From the NCBI GenBank assembly GCA_025924495.1, contig JAICIG010000278.1, forward strand, positions 1 through 10,733: a stretch of DNA of 10,733 nt, read 5' to 3'. Origin of the DNA: Pirellulales bacterium. Its GTDB lineage: Bacteria > Planctomycetota > Planctomycetia > Pirellulales > JAICIG01. Of this stretch, positions 1 through 6,947 are shown piece after piece. The translations under genes and the position numbers were made by a program. Within the stretch, counting starts at the first letter, position 1. The number at the start of each line of letters is the position of its first letter. The notes under the pieces are model-generated. The model was not told where the DNA came from. It ran no database searches and saw only the letters and a program-made list of their open reading frames with translations.

Positions 1-16
1 GGGAAATTGAAGTGAT

Positions 17-246
17 AGTCGCGTAGGGACGACAGCTTGTAGCTCGGTTGCACAAGCCCGGGAATCGATCGCACCATAAAAATTCGCGTCAGTTCCGTGG
101 GGACGCCAGGCGACGCGGCTTCCTGTCGCCGTTACCGGGGCTGGACAACTACGGATTGGACCGATGAGATCCAAGGACTGACGTCCCTGGCTGCACCCTG
201 TCGCCGCTACGCGGCTGCCCTGCGTGCTTTCGGCGGAGCGAAAGCC
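17..246. repeat. Dispersed hairpin-array repeat, copy A (diverged)
   Basis: This stretch aligns along its whole length with 1508-1740, with many substitutions and small indels (roughly three quarters identical by eye). It is a chain of short inverted repeats. One at 92-104 has arms GTTCC and GGGAC, one at 171-190 has arms CCAAGGAC and GTCCCTGG with one mismatch, and a perfect one at 226-245 has arms GCTTTCG and CGAAAGC around a six-base loop. The first palindrome of the array, near 18-30, is decayed compared with copy B. An open frame at 97-306 runs through it but shares its peptide with a frame in copy B, as expected of a non-coding repeat. The arrangement recalls REP/BIME-type palindromic repeats; whether it is mobile, structural or regulatory cannot be told from the sequence. 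Nothing is recognised in bases 1-16. Confidence 0.7.
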
Positions 247-332
247 GATACTGGGCAGCACTCTATGTCAGACATGCTGCCTTTCAGCAAAAGCTCGAAC
301 CGATAAAATTAACCGGCTTTCGAAACGCACAT

Positions 333-337
333 GGGGG
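333..337 (+). promoter_or_regulatory. Shine-Dalgarno supporting the TTG start at 344
   Basis: A GGGGG run ends six bases before TTG at 344-346. It supports this TTG over the in-frame ATG at 392 and over the GTG at 224, which lies inside the repeat. Confidence 0.45.
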
Positions 338-343
338 TACGAA

Positions 344-1477
344 TTGACGGGACGAATCTATCTGTTGAACGACAATGCGGCGCTAATTCCGATGGAGGAG
401 ACGCCGTACGACTCGGAACGGCTGCTGCAGGAATTGCTGGCGAAGCACCCGGACTTGTTAGCCGGGGAGCAGATCGATAGCGAGGCGCCCCGCAGGTGGC
501 TGCTGGTCACGCGAGAGATGCGAGTACCGGGTGAGGAAGAGGGTGGCGCGCGCTGGTCGCTCGATCATCTGTTTCTCGATCAAGACGCCGTACCGACGCT
601 GGTCGAGGTGAAACGCAGCAGCGACACGCGCATCCGCCGCAAGGTCGTCGGCCAGATGCTCGATTATGCGGCCAATGCTGTGGTCTATTGGCCGGTGGAA
701 GAGATCCGGGCCAGGTTCCATCGTCGCTGTGAGAAGGCGAGGCTCGATCCGGAAGAAGTGCTGGCGGGTTTTTTGGGACCGGAGCAAACTGCCGACGAGT
801 TCTGGCAGCGAGTGAAGACAAACCTGCAGGCGGGGCGGATTCGGATGGTGTTTCTGGCCGATGTCGTGCCCGCCGAGTTGAGAAGGATTATCGAGTTTCT
901 CAACGAGCAGATGGATCCCGCCGAAGTGCTGGCGGTAGAGGTGCGGCAGTATGTCGGCACAGGGATGAAGACGCTGGTTCCGCGCGTGCTGGGGCAGACA
1001 GAGACGGCGCGCAGGAAAAAGGGTGGCGGCGAGAAAGCTACGCCGTGGGAAAGACCATCATTCATGAATGCAGTGCGCGCATCGAGCGGCGAGGCGACGG
1101 TGAAAGTCGCGGAGGAACTGCTCGATTGGATCACGCCGCAGGTGAGTGAAGTGTGGTTCGGCAGCGGCGCCAAGCTGGGTGGGATTGTCCCGTACATCAG
1201 GAAGGGCAGCACCAACTACCACGTCTGTCGGATGACTACGCATGGCCGGTTCGTATTCTGCTTCGATTGGCTCTACAAAAAGCCGCCCTTCGATAACGAG
1301 GCGGTGCGGCGCGAGTTGCTGGCGAAGATCAATGCGATCCCCGGCGTGCAGTTCGGCGACGAAGTATTGAAGAAGCGAGCGCGGATACCATTCAAGGCGC
1401 TGGCCAATCCCGTGGCGATGGAGAAATTGAAGACGGCGGCGACGTGGTTGATCGCGCAGATTAAGGCGGCGCCGTAG
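344..1477 (+). CDS. PD-(D/E)XK nuclease-like protein
   Basis: Predicted 377-residue soluble protein with a restriction-endonuclease-like core. An Asp in WSLDHLFLD (D74) is followed by LVEVK (E88, K90), the D...ExK metal-binding signature. Q104 and Y108 in GQMLDY give the QxxxY pattern seen in several nucleases of this superfamily. A predicted helical segment follows (ELRRIIEFLNEQM, about 178-190). After a charged linker (about 220-235), a separate C-terminal domain (about 240-377) carries WFGSGAKLGG and FDWLYKKPPF. I chose the TTG start because the segment TGRIYLLND and the acidic part after it read as conserved protein and a GGGGG lies at the right distance; residues encoded before it come from the repeat. 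The DNA substrate and role are unknown. Repair, restriction or defence are possible but not shown. It has no operon partner and lies between two copies of one dispersed repeat. The nuclease fold is fairly certain, activity less so. Confidence 0.82.
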   Translation: MTGRIYLLNDNAALIPMEETPYDSERLLQELLAKHPDLLAGEQIDSEAPRRWLLVTREMRVPGEEEGGARWSLDHLFLDQDAVPTLVEVKRSSDTRIRRKVVGQMLDYAANAVVYWPVEEIRARFHRRCEKARLDPEEVLAGFLGPEQTADEFWQRVKTNLQAGRIRMVFLADVVPAELRRIIEFLNEQMDPAEVLAVEVRQYVGTGMKTLVPRVLGQTETARRKKGGGEKATPWERPSFMNAVRASSGEATVKVAEELLDWITPQVSEVWFGSGAKLGGIVPYIRKGSTNYHVCRMTTHGRFVFCFDWLYKKPPFDNEAVRRELLAKINAIPGVQFGDEVLKKRARIPFKALANPVAMEKLKTAATWLIAQIKAAP

Positions 1478-1507
1478 GCGGCGGGCAGTGAGCGTGTCGG
1501 CCGCGGT

Positions 1508-1740
1508 AGTCCCGAAGGGACGACAGGTTGTAGCCCGGCGGCGCAAGCCCCGGGAATCGATCTCGCGGTAAATTCGTTGTCAGTGCCGTAGGCACGACAG
1601 GCGCTGCGCCATCTCCTGTCGCCCCGAGTGGGGCTGGAAGGGTGGGGATTGGGGCATTGAGATCCAGGGGCTCACGCCGCCTGGCTACATCCTGCCGCCG
1701 CTACGCGGCTGCTTTGCGTGCTTTCGGCGGAGCGAAAGCC
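1508..1740. repeat. Dispersed hairpin-array repeat, copy B (better preserved)
   Basis: Direct-orientation partner of 17-246. The inverted repeats in order are: 1509-1521 (GTCCC/GGGAC); a stem starting near 1533 with CCCGG/CCGGG arms, a GGC/GCC inner stem and a GCAA tetraloop-like turn; 1583-1595 (GTGCC/GGCAC); 1595-1621 (CGACAGG/CCTGTCG); 1621-1634 (GCCCC/GGGGC); 1664-1684 (eight pairs with one bulged G); a short CCGC/GCGG; and 1720-1739 (GCTTTCG/CGAAAGC). It begins 30 bases after the nuclease gene ends. The frame at 1642-1833 lies mostly inside it and is not treated as a gene. Bases 1741-1830 between this copy and the next fragment show nothing recognisable. Confidence 0.75.
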
Positions 1741-1830
1741 GACTATCTTGCGATCGATCGTTTGACGCGTGGACAGTTTGGATCGCTACTTTGGGCAAGC
1801 AGTTGCGGCAAATGCAGAGAAGCGGGAGGG

Positions 1831-1886
1831 TAGTCCCAGAAGGGACGTTAGGCTGTAGCCCGGCGGCGCAAGTGCCGGGAACGGTC
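1831..1886. repeat. Partial hairpin-array repeat, copy C (first part only)
   Basis: This matches only the first part of copy B: the opening palindrome (GTCCCAGAAGGGAC, 1833-1846) and the CCCGG...CCGGG segment, here a six-pair stem CCCGGC/GCCGGG at 1859-1864 and 1874-1879. It ends directly against the stop codon (1887-1889) of the minus-strand gene. The stem could therefore serve as a 3' transcript structure for that gene, although no T-run follows it. Confidence 0.6.
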
Positions 1887-2531
1887 TTATCCCGCTGGTT
1901 TGATCGCGCTGGCCTGTTGGTGAAATTCCCGGGCGGAGGCAAGGAAAGCGCGGAAGTGGGCGTCGCTGTGGAAGGCGCGGTGGGGGATGACGAGGGATTG
2001 GACGGAGCCGACATGCAAGAGGAGATAGTCGTCGACGAGTTCGATCTGTGCGAATGCGTTCCATTTCCAGAACGCTTCGGCTAAGGTCGCACTCTGGCGG
2101 ACGCCGGCCGGGTCGATCGAGATGCGGCGCCAGCCGAGCAGCTTGTGGTTGGCGGGCTCCTGGTAGCTGAGCACGACCCTGCGCGATAAAGCGCGGCGCA
2201 AACCGTGCGTGCTGAAGGCCAGCAGGTAGCCGCCGCGCACCAGCAACACGGCGGCGATCACCGCCAGGACCTGGCTCAGATTGCGATCGAGATTTTCGAG
2301 CGAATAGAAGAACCAGCCGGCGGCGGTCAGCAGGCCGAGGGTCATCATCCGATAGGCCAAGATTCGCCGCTGCCGTAAATAGGGTCGCAGGGCGATGCTG
2401 CTGCGCGCAATCGCGGCGACGTCGTCTGCCGTTAGCTCGAAATCGATGCTGAGGGGATAGGCTTGGGCCGGATTGGCCGCTGCCAGGGCGGGAGGAACGC
2501 CGGCATTGTAGGGATTGACGGCCTCGGACAT
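1887..2531 (-). CDS. YcxB-like two-helix membrane protein
   Basis: Predicted 214-residue protein. An N-terminal cytoplasmic segment of about 60 residues begins with a Pro/Ala-rich stretch and contains FELTADD. Two hydrophobic helices follow at about 62-78 and 87-106. The C-terminal domain (about 115-200) has SISLDP-like spacing in ISIDPAGVRQS, then KWNAFAQIELVDDYLLLH and VIPHRAF. This order of ligand-like strand, W-x-x-I/A-x-x-I-E and IP-(K/H)-R-x-F is that of the YcxB-like family (PF14317 as I remember it), whose function is not established. It is co-directional with sdhB and starts 123 bases after its stop, with a palindrome in between, so it may be a separate unit. The ATG start at 2529-2531 has no evident Shine-Dalgarno. 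Confidence 0.7.
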   Translation of the reverse strand: MSEAVNPYNAGVPPALAAANPAQAYPLSIDFELTADDVAAIARSSIALRPYLRQRRILAYRMMTLGLLTAAGWFFYSLENLDRNLSQVLAVIAAVLLVRGGYLLAFSTHGLRRALSRRVVLSYQEPANHKLLGWRRISIDPAGVRQSATLAEAFWKWNAFAQIELVDDYLLLHVGSVQSLVIPHRAFHSDAHFRAFLASAREFHQQASAIKPAG

Positions 2532-2537
2532 GAGGAA

Positions 2538-2564
2538 GGCGTCGGGCGTCAGGGATCAGGCGTC
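2538..2564. repeat. Short GGCGTC tandem motif
   Basis: Three copies of GGCGTC lie at 2538-2543, 2545-2550 and 2559-2564, just upstream of the ATG of the YcxB-like gene. This could be a minor repeat remnant or an operator; the sequence does not decide. Confidence 0.3.
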
Positions 2565-2605
2565 AGAAAGCAAACAGATGGCCGTCAGGAATTTGTAGTT
2601 GTTCT

Positions 2606-2625
2606 GGCGGACAGGAATGTCCGCC
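2606..2625. repeat. GGCGGAC/GTCCGCC palindrome downstream of sdhB
   Basis: Perfect seven-pair inverted repeat with loop AGGAAT, followed on the plus strand by CTCCT. The same core occurs three times in tandem at 9433-9550. It sits 30 bases beyond the sdhB stop. It may act as a transcript 3' end structure, but there is no T-tract on the minus strand, so it is not called a terminator. Confidence 0.6.
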
Positions 2626-2654
2626 CTCCTGGTTTAGTGGTCCAGCCTCCTGCT

Positions 2655-3566
2655 TTACTTGTCGAACCACTTCTTGATGGAGTAAACGGTGGCGGCGCGG
2701 CCGGCGCGGGCGATGGAGGTGGTGAGGGGAATTTCCTTGGGGCAGACGGCGACGCAGTTCTGGGCGTTGCCGCAGACCTGAATGCCCCCCTCATCGGTCA
2801 AGGCCTCGATTCGCTCGCCGGCATTCATGCGGCCGGTCGGATGCGAGTTGAAGAGCATCACCTGGCTGATCGCGTGGGCGCCGATAAAGCCACGGTCGTA
2901 TTCGGCCCGCTCGCGCGCGGCGAACTGCTCGTCGGTTTCCCCATCGCGGCGCTCCAGCTCGATCTTCAAATACTGGGGGCAGGCGTCGAGACAGCAACCG
3001 CAGCTCATACATTGGCTGAGCGGGTAGGCGCGTTGCTGCTCTTCTTGCGATTGCCGCGGGCCGGGGCCCAGGTCATGGTAGCCGTCGGCGGGAATCCAGG
3101 CCTTCATCTTCTGCAAAGCCCGGAATAACCGCGAACGGTTGACGACCAGATCGCGCACGACCGGGAACTTGGTCATCGGCTGCAGCTCGATCTCGCCCGG
3201 ATTGTCTTCCAGCAGCCGATCGACCAGGGCCGTGCAGGCCTGACGGACGTGGCCGTTGATGACCATGGTGCAGGCGCCGCAGACCTCCTCCAGGCAGTTG
3301 CAATCCCAGGCCACCGGGGCGACCGGCTTGCCGTCGGCAGAGCGGGCATTGGCCGCGATCCGCTGCAGCACGCTGATCACGTTCATGTCGTTCTCGCGCG
3401 TGACCAGGTGGCGCTCCCAGTAGCTGGGCTCGCCCGGGGCGTCTTGCCGCAGCACTCGCACGCTGAACGTAACGGGCTGGTTGTGACCGTTATGCTCGTG
3501 GCCGGCATGTTCTTCGACGTGGCCCGGACTGTGAGAAGCAGAACCGTGGGTGGCTGTGTGGCTCAT
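2655..3566 (-). CDS. sdhB: Succinate dehydrogenase iron-sulfur subunit
   Basis: Predicted 303-residue electron-transfer subunit of succinate:quinone oxidoreductase, on the inner face of the membrane between SdhA and SdhC. The N-terminal ferredoxin domain has the [2Fe-2S] set C91, C96, C99 and C111 in CLEEVCGAC...C, as in Bacillus-type SdhB. The C-terminal domain has CMSCGCCLDACP (C186, C189, C192, C196) and C265, C271, C275-P, which supply the [4Fe-4S] and [3Fe-4S] ligands. The C-terminal end is intact. Unusually, the protein opens with about 29 residues holding eight His (positions 3, 7, 12, 16, 20, 23, 25, 28) before the conserved domain begins near residue 32. The ATG start has no clear Shine-Dalgarno and lies 195 bases after the sdhA stop, a longer gap than usual within an operon. 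Confidence 0.96.
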   Translation of the reverse strand: MSHTATHGSASHSPGHVEEHAGHEHNGHNQPVTFSVRVLRQDAPGEPSYWERHLVTRENDMNVISVLQRIAANARSADGKPVAPVAWDCNCLEEVCGACTMVINGHVRQACTALVDRLLEDNPGEIELQPMTKFPVVRDLVVNRSRLFRALQKMKAWIPADGYHDLGPGPRQSQEEQQRAYPLSQCMSCGCCLDACPQYLKIELERRDGETDEQFAARERAEYDRGFIGAHAISQVMLFNSHPTGRMNAGERIEALTDEGGIQVCGNAQNCVAVCPKEIPLTTSIARAGRAATVYSIKKWFDK

Positions 3567-3636
3567 ATTTTCGCGAAGATGTTACTTGGTTCGTTGAGAG
3601 GCTCTACGTTCCGCGTTGCAAAATGCTCGTTCCGCC

Positions 3637-3740
3637 GGGCGCCATGCTTTCACGCGCACGTCAACGAGCGGGTAAGCATGTTTGCTGATGCTCGATGAAC
3701 ATGCCTACGTCGGCGAGGCGCCGGCGAAGGCATGGCGCCC
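3637..3740. repeat. Imperfect 15-nt inverted repeat in the sdhA-sdhB gap
   Basis: Arms at 3637-3651 and 3726-3740 pair at 14 of 15 positions; the outer 11 bases (GGGCGCCATGC and GCATGGCGCCC) are perfect. They enclose a second inverted repeat, GCATGTT at 3676-3682 and AACATGC at 3698-3704. In the minus-strand sdh transcript this could form a long branched hairpin between sdhA and sdhB. No T-run follows it in the direction of transcription, so it is not a typical intrinsic terminator. It may instead be a palindromic repeat insertion or an mRNA stability or processing element. Confidence 0.6.
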
Positions 3741-3761
3741 AAAAACCTTCCTTTGTCTTTT

Positions 3762-5780
3762 CTAGTGCGCCGCCGTGGCGACGCCGGCTTTGTGTTTGCT
3801 GCCGTTGCCGTCGGGCGAGGAGGCGGTTTTGGCGGCAGATCGTTGTTTCCAGACTTCTTCGATCGCCTCGGCCCCGACCAGGCCGTACAGCCGCGGGCGA
3901 GGCGGAATCAAAGACGTATCGACTTCTTCATAGGTTAGCTCGGGCTCGCCGTCGGGCCGCAGCGTGGCGATCGTCGACTTGAGCCACTTCTTCGTGTTCG
4001 CTTCGAACTTGTCGCACCAAGCCTCCGCCTCGCGGCGATGGTCGGCGGGCGAGCCACCGGCCGAAAGCCCGGGGAGTTCGAAGTCGGGCTTATAGTGGGC
4101 GCCGCGACATTCATCGCGCTGCAAGGCGCCTTTCAAAATGGCCTTGGCCAGCGGGAACATATCACGCAGCGCCTTGGTGAACACCACATTCTGATTGGTC
4201 CAGGCGCCGGTATCGGAAAGCGAGCAGCGCTGGGCCCGTTCCGTCAACTCGCTGACGGTTGCATAGGCGTCTTGAAGCGTAGCGTTGTAACGCACCACCG
4301 TGGCGGCCTTGGTCATGATCTGGCCGAGTTCCTGGTGCAGCAAGTAAGGATTCTCGCCGCCGGTGCTGCGTTTGAGCAGTGTGTCGTGCGCTTGCTGGTG
4401 CTGCTTACGGGCCGATTCGTACAAGCTCGAAGGCTGATCGACTGCGGAACCGCCGGGGACCGACTTAATCCAGTTCTGCACGCCCGGTGCAATCATCAGC
4501 CCGCTGAAGATGCAGCTCAACAGCGAGTTGGCGCCCAGGCGATTGGCGCCGTGATACTGGTAATCGCATTCGCCCAAAGCATACAGGCCTGGAATATTCG
4601 TGGCTTGGTTGCGCGGCGAGCCGATCTTGAGGCCGCCGGCCGGTGTTCGCTCGTAGTCGCACCACAGGCCGCCCATCGAATAGTGGACGGCCGGGAAGAT
4701 CTTCATCGGCACATCGCGCGGGTCGACGCCTTGGAACTTCTCGTAGATTTCCAAAATGCCGGCCAGCTTCAGGTCGAGCGTCGCCCGCGGCAGATGCGTG
4801 AGGTCGAGATAGACGCACATGCGGTCTTTCTCAACGCTCAAGCCTTCGTGCGTGCAGACATTGAAGATCTCACGCGTGGCGATGTCGCGCGGCACCAGAT
4901 TGCCGTACTTCGGATACCGCTCTTCCAGGAAGTAATATCGCTCTGCTTCGGGAATTTGTCGCGGATCGCGCGGGTCTTGCGGCTTGCGGGGCACCCAGAC
5001 GCGGCCGCCTTCGCCGCGAGCGCTTTCGCTCATCAAGCGGAGCTTGTCGGCGCCGGGCACGGCGGTCGGGTGGACCTGGATCATTTCCGGGTTGCCGTAT
5101 TTGGCCCCCACGCGGAAGCAGCGGCTAGCGGCGCTGCCGGTGCAGACCATCGACATGGTGGAGCGGCCATAGATCAAGCCGCAGCCGCCCGAGGCGACGA
5201 GCACGGCGTCGGCCGGAAAGACGCGGATTTCCATCGTCACCAGGTCTTGGGCGACGGCGCCGCGGCAGACGCCCGCGTCGTCGAGGACCGGACCGAGGAA
5301 ATCCCAGAACTCGTACTTCTTGACTTTGCCTTCGACTTCCCAGCGGCGGACCTGCTCGTCGAGCGTGTAGAGCAACTGCTGGCCAGTGGTGGCGCCGGCG
5401 AAGGCGGTGCGTTTGAACAGCGTGCCGCCGAAGCGGCGATGGTCGCGAAAACCCTCGGGCGTGCGGTTGAAGGGGACGCCGAGGCGATCCATCAAGTCGA
5501 TGATGCGCGGCCCCCACTCGGTCATTTCTTTGACCGGCGGCTGGTGCTGCAGGAAGTCGCCGCCGTAGACGGTGTCGTCAAAGTGCAGCCATTCGTTGTC
5601 GCCCTGCTGGCGCGTGCTGTTATTGACGGTGTTGATGCCGCCTTGAGCGCACACGCTGTGCGAGCGTTTCACCGGCGTCAGGCTCATCAGGTCGACGTCG
5701 ACGCCCGACTCGGCCAACTTCATGGCGGCGGCCAAACCCGCCAACCCGCCCCCTACGATCAACACCCGCTGCTTTGCCAT
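3762..5780 (-). CDS. sdhA: Succinate dehydrogenase flavoprotein subunit
   Basis: Predicted 672-residue catalytic subunit that oxidises succinate to fumarate and passes electrons to SdhB. An N-terminal Rossmann motif GGGLAG (10-15) binds the ADP part of FAD. H41 in RSHSVCAQGG is the expected covalent FAD-histidine. Substrate-site residues are present: H237 in HPTAVPG, R255 in SARGEGGR, R298 in PRDIATR and H366 in HYSMGGL. The FAD-binding C-terminal loop GECDYQYHGANRLGANSLL is at 403-421. The C-terminal domain RDECRGAHYKPDFE (555-568) is intact. Wording and length match the Bacillus-type (B-type) SdhA better than the shorter proteobacterial one. A low-complexity tail (about 645-672) is extra. 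The ATG start immediately precedes the FAD motif; its upstream region has only a weak GGA. Confidence 0.97.
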   Translation of the reverse strand: MAKQRVLIVGGGLAGLAAAMKLAESGVDVDLMSLTPVKRSHSVCAQGGINTVNNSTRQQGDNEWLHFDDTVYGGDFLQHQPPVKEMTEWGPRIIDLMDRLGVPFNRTPEGFRDHRRFGGTLFKRTAFAGATTGQQLLYTLDEQVRRWEVEGKVKKYEFWDFLGPVLDDAGVCRGAVAQDLVTMEIRVFPADAVLVASGGCGLIYGRSTMSMVCTGSAASRCFRVGAKYGNPEMIQVHPTAVPGADKLRLMSESARGEGGRVWVPRKPQDPRDPRQIPEAERYYFLEERYPKYGNLVPRDIATREIFNVCTHEGLSVEKDRMCVYLDLTHLPRATLDLKLAGILEIYEKFQGVDPRDVPMKIFPAVHYSMGGLWCDYERTPAGGLKIGSPRNQATNIPGLYALGECDYQYHGANRLGANSLLSCIFSGLMIAPGVQNWIKSVPGGSAVDQPSSLYESARKQHQQAHDTLLKRSTGGENPYLLHQELGQIMTKAATVVRYNATLQDAYATVSELTERAQRCSLSDTGAWTNQNVVFTKALRDMFPLAKAILKGALQRDECRGAHYKPDFELPGLSAGGSPADHRREAEAWCDKFEANTKKWLKSTIATLRPDGEPELTYEEVDTSLIPPRPRLYGLVGAEAIEEVWKQRSAAKTASSPDGNGSKHKAGVATAAH

Positions 5781-5889
5781 CGGGGAAATCCAATACCGTT
5801 CAGGTTGTCATCAAAAGAACGGGCAATTCGAGTCTCTCGCGAACTCGCGTTCGTCCGGCACAAGGCCGGCAACTGCCACTTGCTGAATT

Positions 5890-6741
5890 CTATTCCGCGG
5901 CCTCGCTGTCGGCCGGAAGTTGCGCGGTGGCGCGCTCGGTCGGTTCCTGCTCTAGTTGCTTGACGCGCTCATCGAGTTTCTCTTTTTGCTCGATTCGGGC
6001 TTGCTCGACGGCCTGGGCCTCCACAACGTCGGCTCGGCCCATGCCGAACAAGGCGCCCATGCCGACGATGCTGAACAGCACGCCAAAGGCGGCGCAAATG
6101 TAGTTGGCTCGCCGCTGGGCTGCAGGCGTGGTCCACAGGCCCCATGTGATGCCGGACGTCCAGATGCCGTTGGCCAGGTGGTACACGCACGACAAGACGC
6201 CGATAGCATACAAGATTTTCGCCAGCAGGCCGCTCAAAGCCGCAGCCGCCGACGAGGTGGCATGCTCGGGATCGAATTGCCCGCCGAACAGCGGTTTGGC
6301 GACTTTGTCCATCCACAAATCGTTATGAAACCAGCCGTGCATGTGGAACACGTGCCAAAAGATGAAGAACAGGGCGATCCAGGCGGTGGCCCGCTGCAGC
6401 GTGTAGCGAATGTTGCTGGCGTAGTTGTAAGTGCTGGAGTTCGGCTCGCAATTGACGGCAATCCACACGCCCATTACGGCGTGGAAGATGATCGGCAGGA
6501 AGATGAAGGTCCATTCCACCAGCGGCAACACAGGACCCAAGCGATGAATCGTGTCGACCTGATCCTGAAAGGTGCTCGCACCGGCCAGCACGCTGGCGTT
6601 GGTCAGCAGGTGGACGCACATGTAGGCGCCAACGGGGACGAGCCCGCTAAGCGAATGCAGGCGGCGAATCAAAAACTCGTGCCGGCCAAGAGAATAACCC
6701 GACTTGGAGATGGTTGGCGTGGGCGACGGGCTAGGTTCCAA
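5890..6741 (-). CDS. sdhC: Succinate dehydrogenase cytochrome b558 subunit
   Basis: Predicted 283-residue membrane anchor with about five transmembrane helices (about 30-48, 74-96, 117-135, 172-192, 212-234). Four helix histidines match the Bacillus subtilis SdhC heme ligands: H44 (CVHLLTN), H87 (IIFHAVMG), H130 (FWHVFH) and H188 (VYHLANGIWTSGITWG). This implies a di-heme, single-polypeptide anchor, consistent with the absence of an sdhD. It carries quinone reduction for the complex. The start is TTG, with AGGGAG seven bases upstream. Compared with the roughly 200-residue Bacillus protein it has a short Pro/Ser-rich N-terminus and an added charged C-terminal tail (about 237-283) rich in Glu, Gln and Lys that looks coiled-coil. 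It is first in the sdhC-sdhA-sdhB order, 109 bases before sdhA. Confidence 0.95.
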   Translation of the reverse strand: MEPSPSPTPTISKSGYSLGRHEFLIRRLHSLSGLVPVGAYMCVHLLTNASVLAGASTFQDQVDTIHRLGPVLPLVEWTFIFLPIIFHAVMGVWIAVNCEPNSSTYNYASNIRYTLQRATAWIALFFIFWHVFHMHGWFHNDLWMDKVAKPLFGGQFDPEHATSSAAAALSGLLAKILYAIGVLSCVYHLANGIWTSGITWGLWTTPAAQRRANYICAAFGVLFSIVGMGALFGMGRADVVEAQAVEQARIEQKEKLDERVKQLEQEPTERATAQLPADSEAAE

Positions 6742-6748
6742 CGTTTCG

Positions 6749-6754
6749 CTCCCT
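6749..6754 (-). promoter_or_regulatory. Shine-Dalgarno of sdhC
   Basis: AGGGAG on the minus strand ends seven bases before the TTG start at 6739-6741. It is the clearest ribosome-binding site in the sdh cluster and supports the rare start codon. Confidence 0.6.
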
Positions 6755-6817
6755 GATAATCCACCCGCAAGGAGGGGCGGAGCAAGAAAGAGGCTGCGGT
6801 TGTTCGTATCCGCCGAC

Positions 6818-6846
6818 AGTATAAAGGGGTTAAGGCCACATACAAG
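6818..6846 (-). promoter_or_regulatory. Candidate promoter of sdhCAB
   Basis: On the minus strand TATACT (6818-6823) matches a sigma-70 -10 box at five of six positions. A weak -35 (TTGTAT, 6840-6845) lies 16 bases upstream. It would start the transcript near 6811, leaving a leader of about 70 bases before sdhC. The -35 is poor, so this remains a candidate. Confidence 0.35.
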
Positions 6847-6947
6847 GAGTCGGCGGCGATACTTTTAACCTACTAATTTCGCTTGCACGGTAGAAGTGGT
6901 GCAGGCGGTATTGTTCGCCAAGAGAGGCCCGAGAGAAGTACCGATGA

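Noticed and set aside
97..306. Open frames at 97-306 and 1642-1833 sharing the peptide CRRYAAALRAFGGAKAD
   Set aside because: The shared peptide comes from the shared nucleotide repeat, whose palindromes explain the sequence better. Neither frame has a ribosome-binding site or conservation outside the repeat.
17..1886. CRISPR array or insertion sequence as explanation of the repeats
   Set aside because: Units are not short, regularly spaced identical repeats with unique spacers. There is no transposase frame, no terminal inverted repeats and no target duplication around the hairpin arrays.
2463..3128. A 221-codon plus-strand frame opposite sdhB and the downstream gap
   Set aside because: It is antisense to the Fe-S cysteine motifs of sdhB, and its Gly/Val-rich translation has no recognisable domain.
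4038..5963. A 641-codon open frame on the plus strand opposite sdhA
   Set aside because: It is antisense to a gene with all catalytic motifs intact. Its Ala/Arg/Gly/His-rich translation shows no domain pattern, and long antisense frames are common in GC-rich genes.
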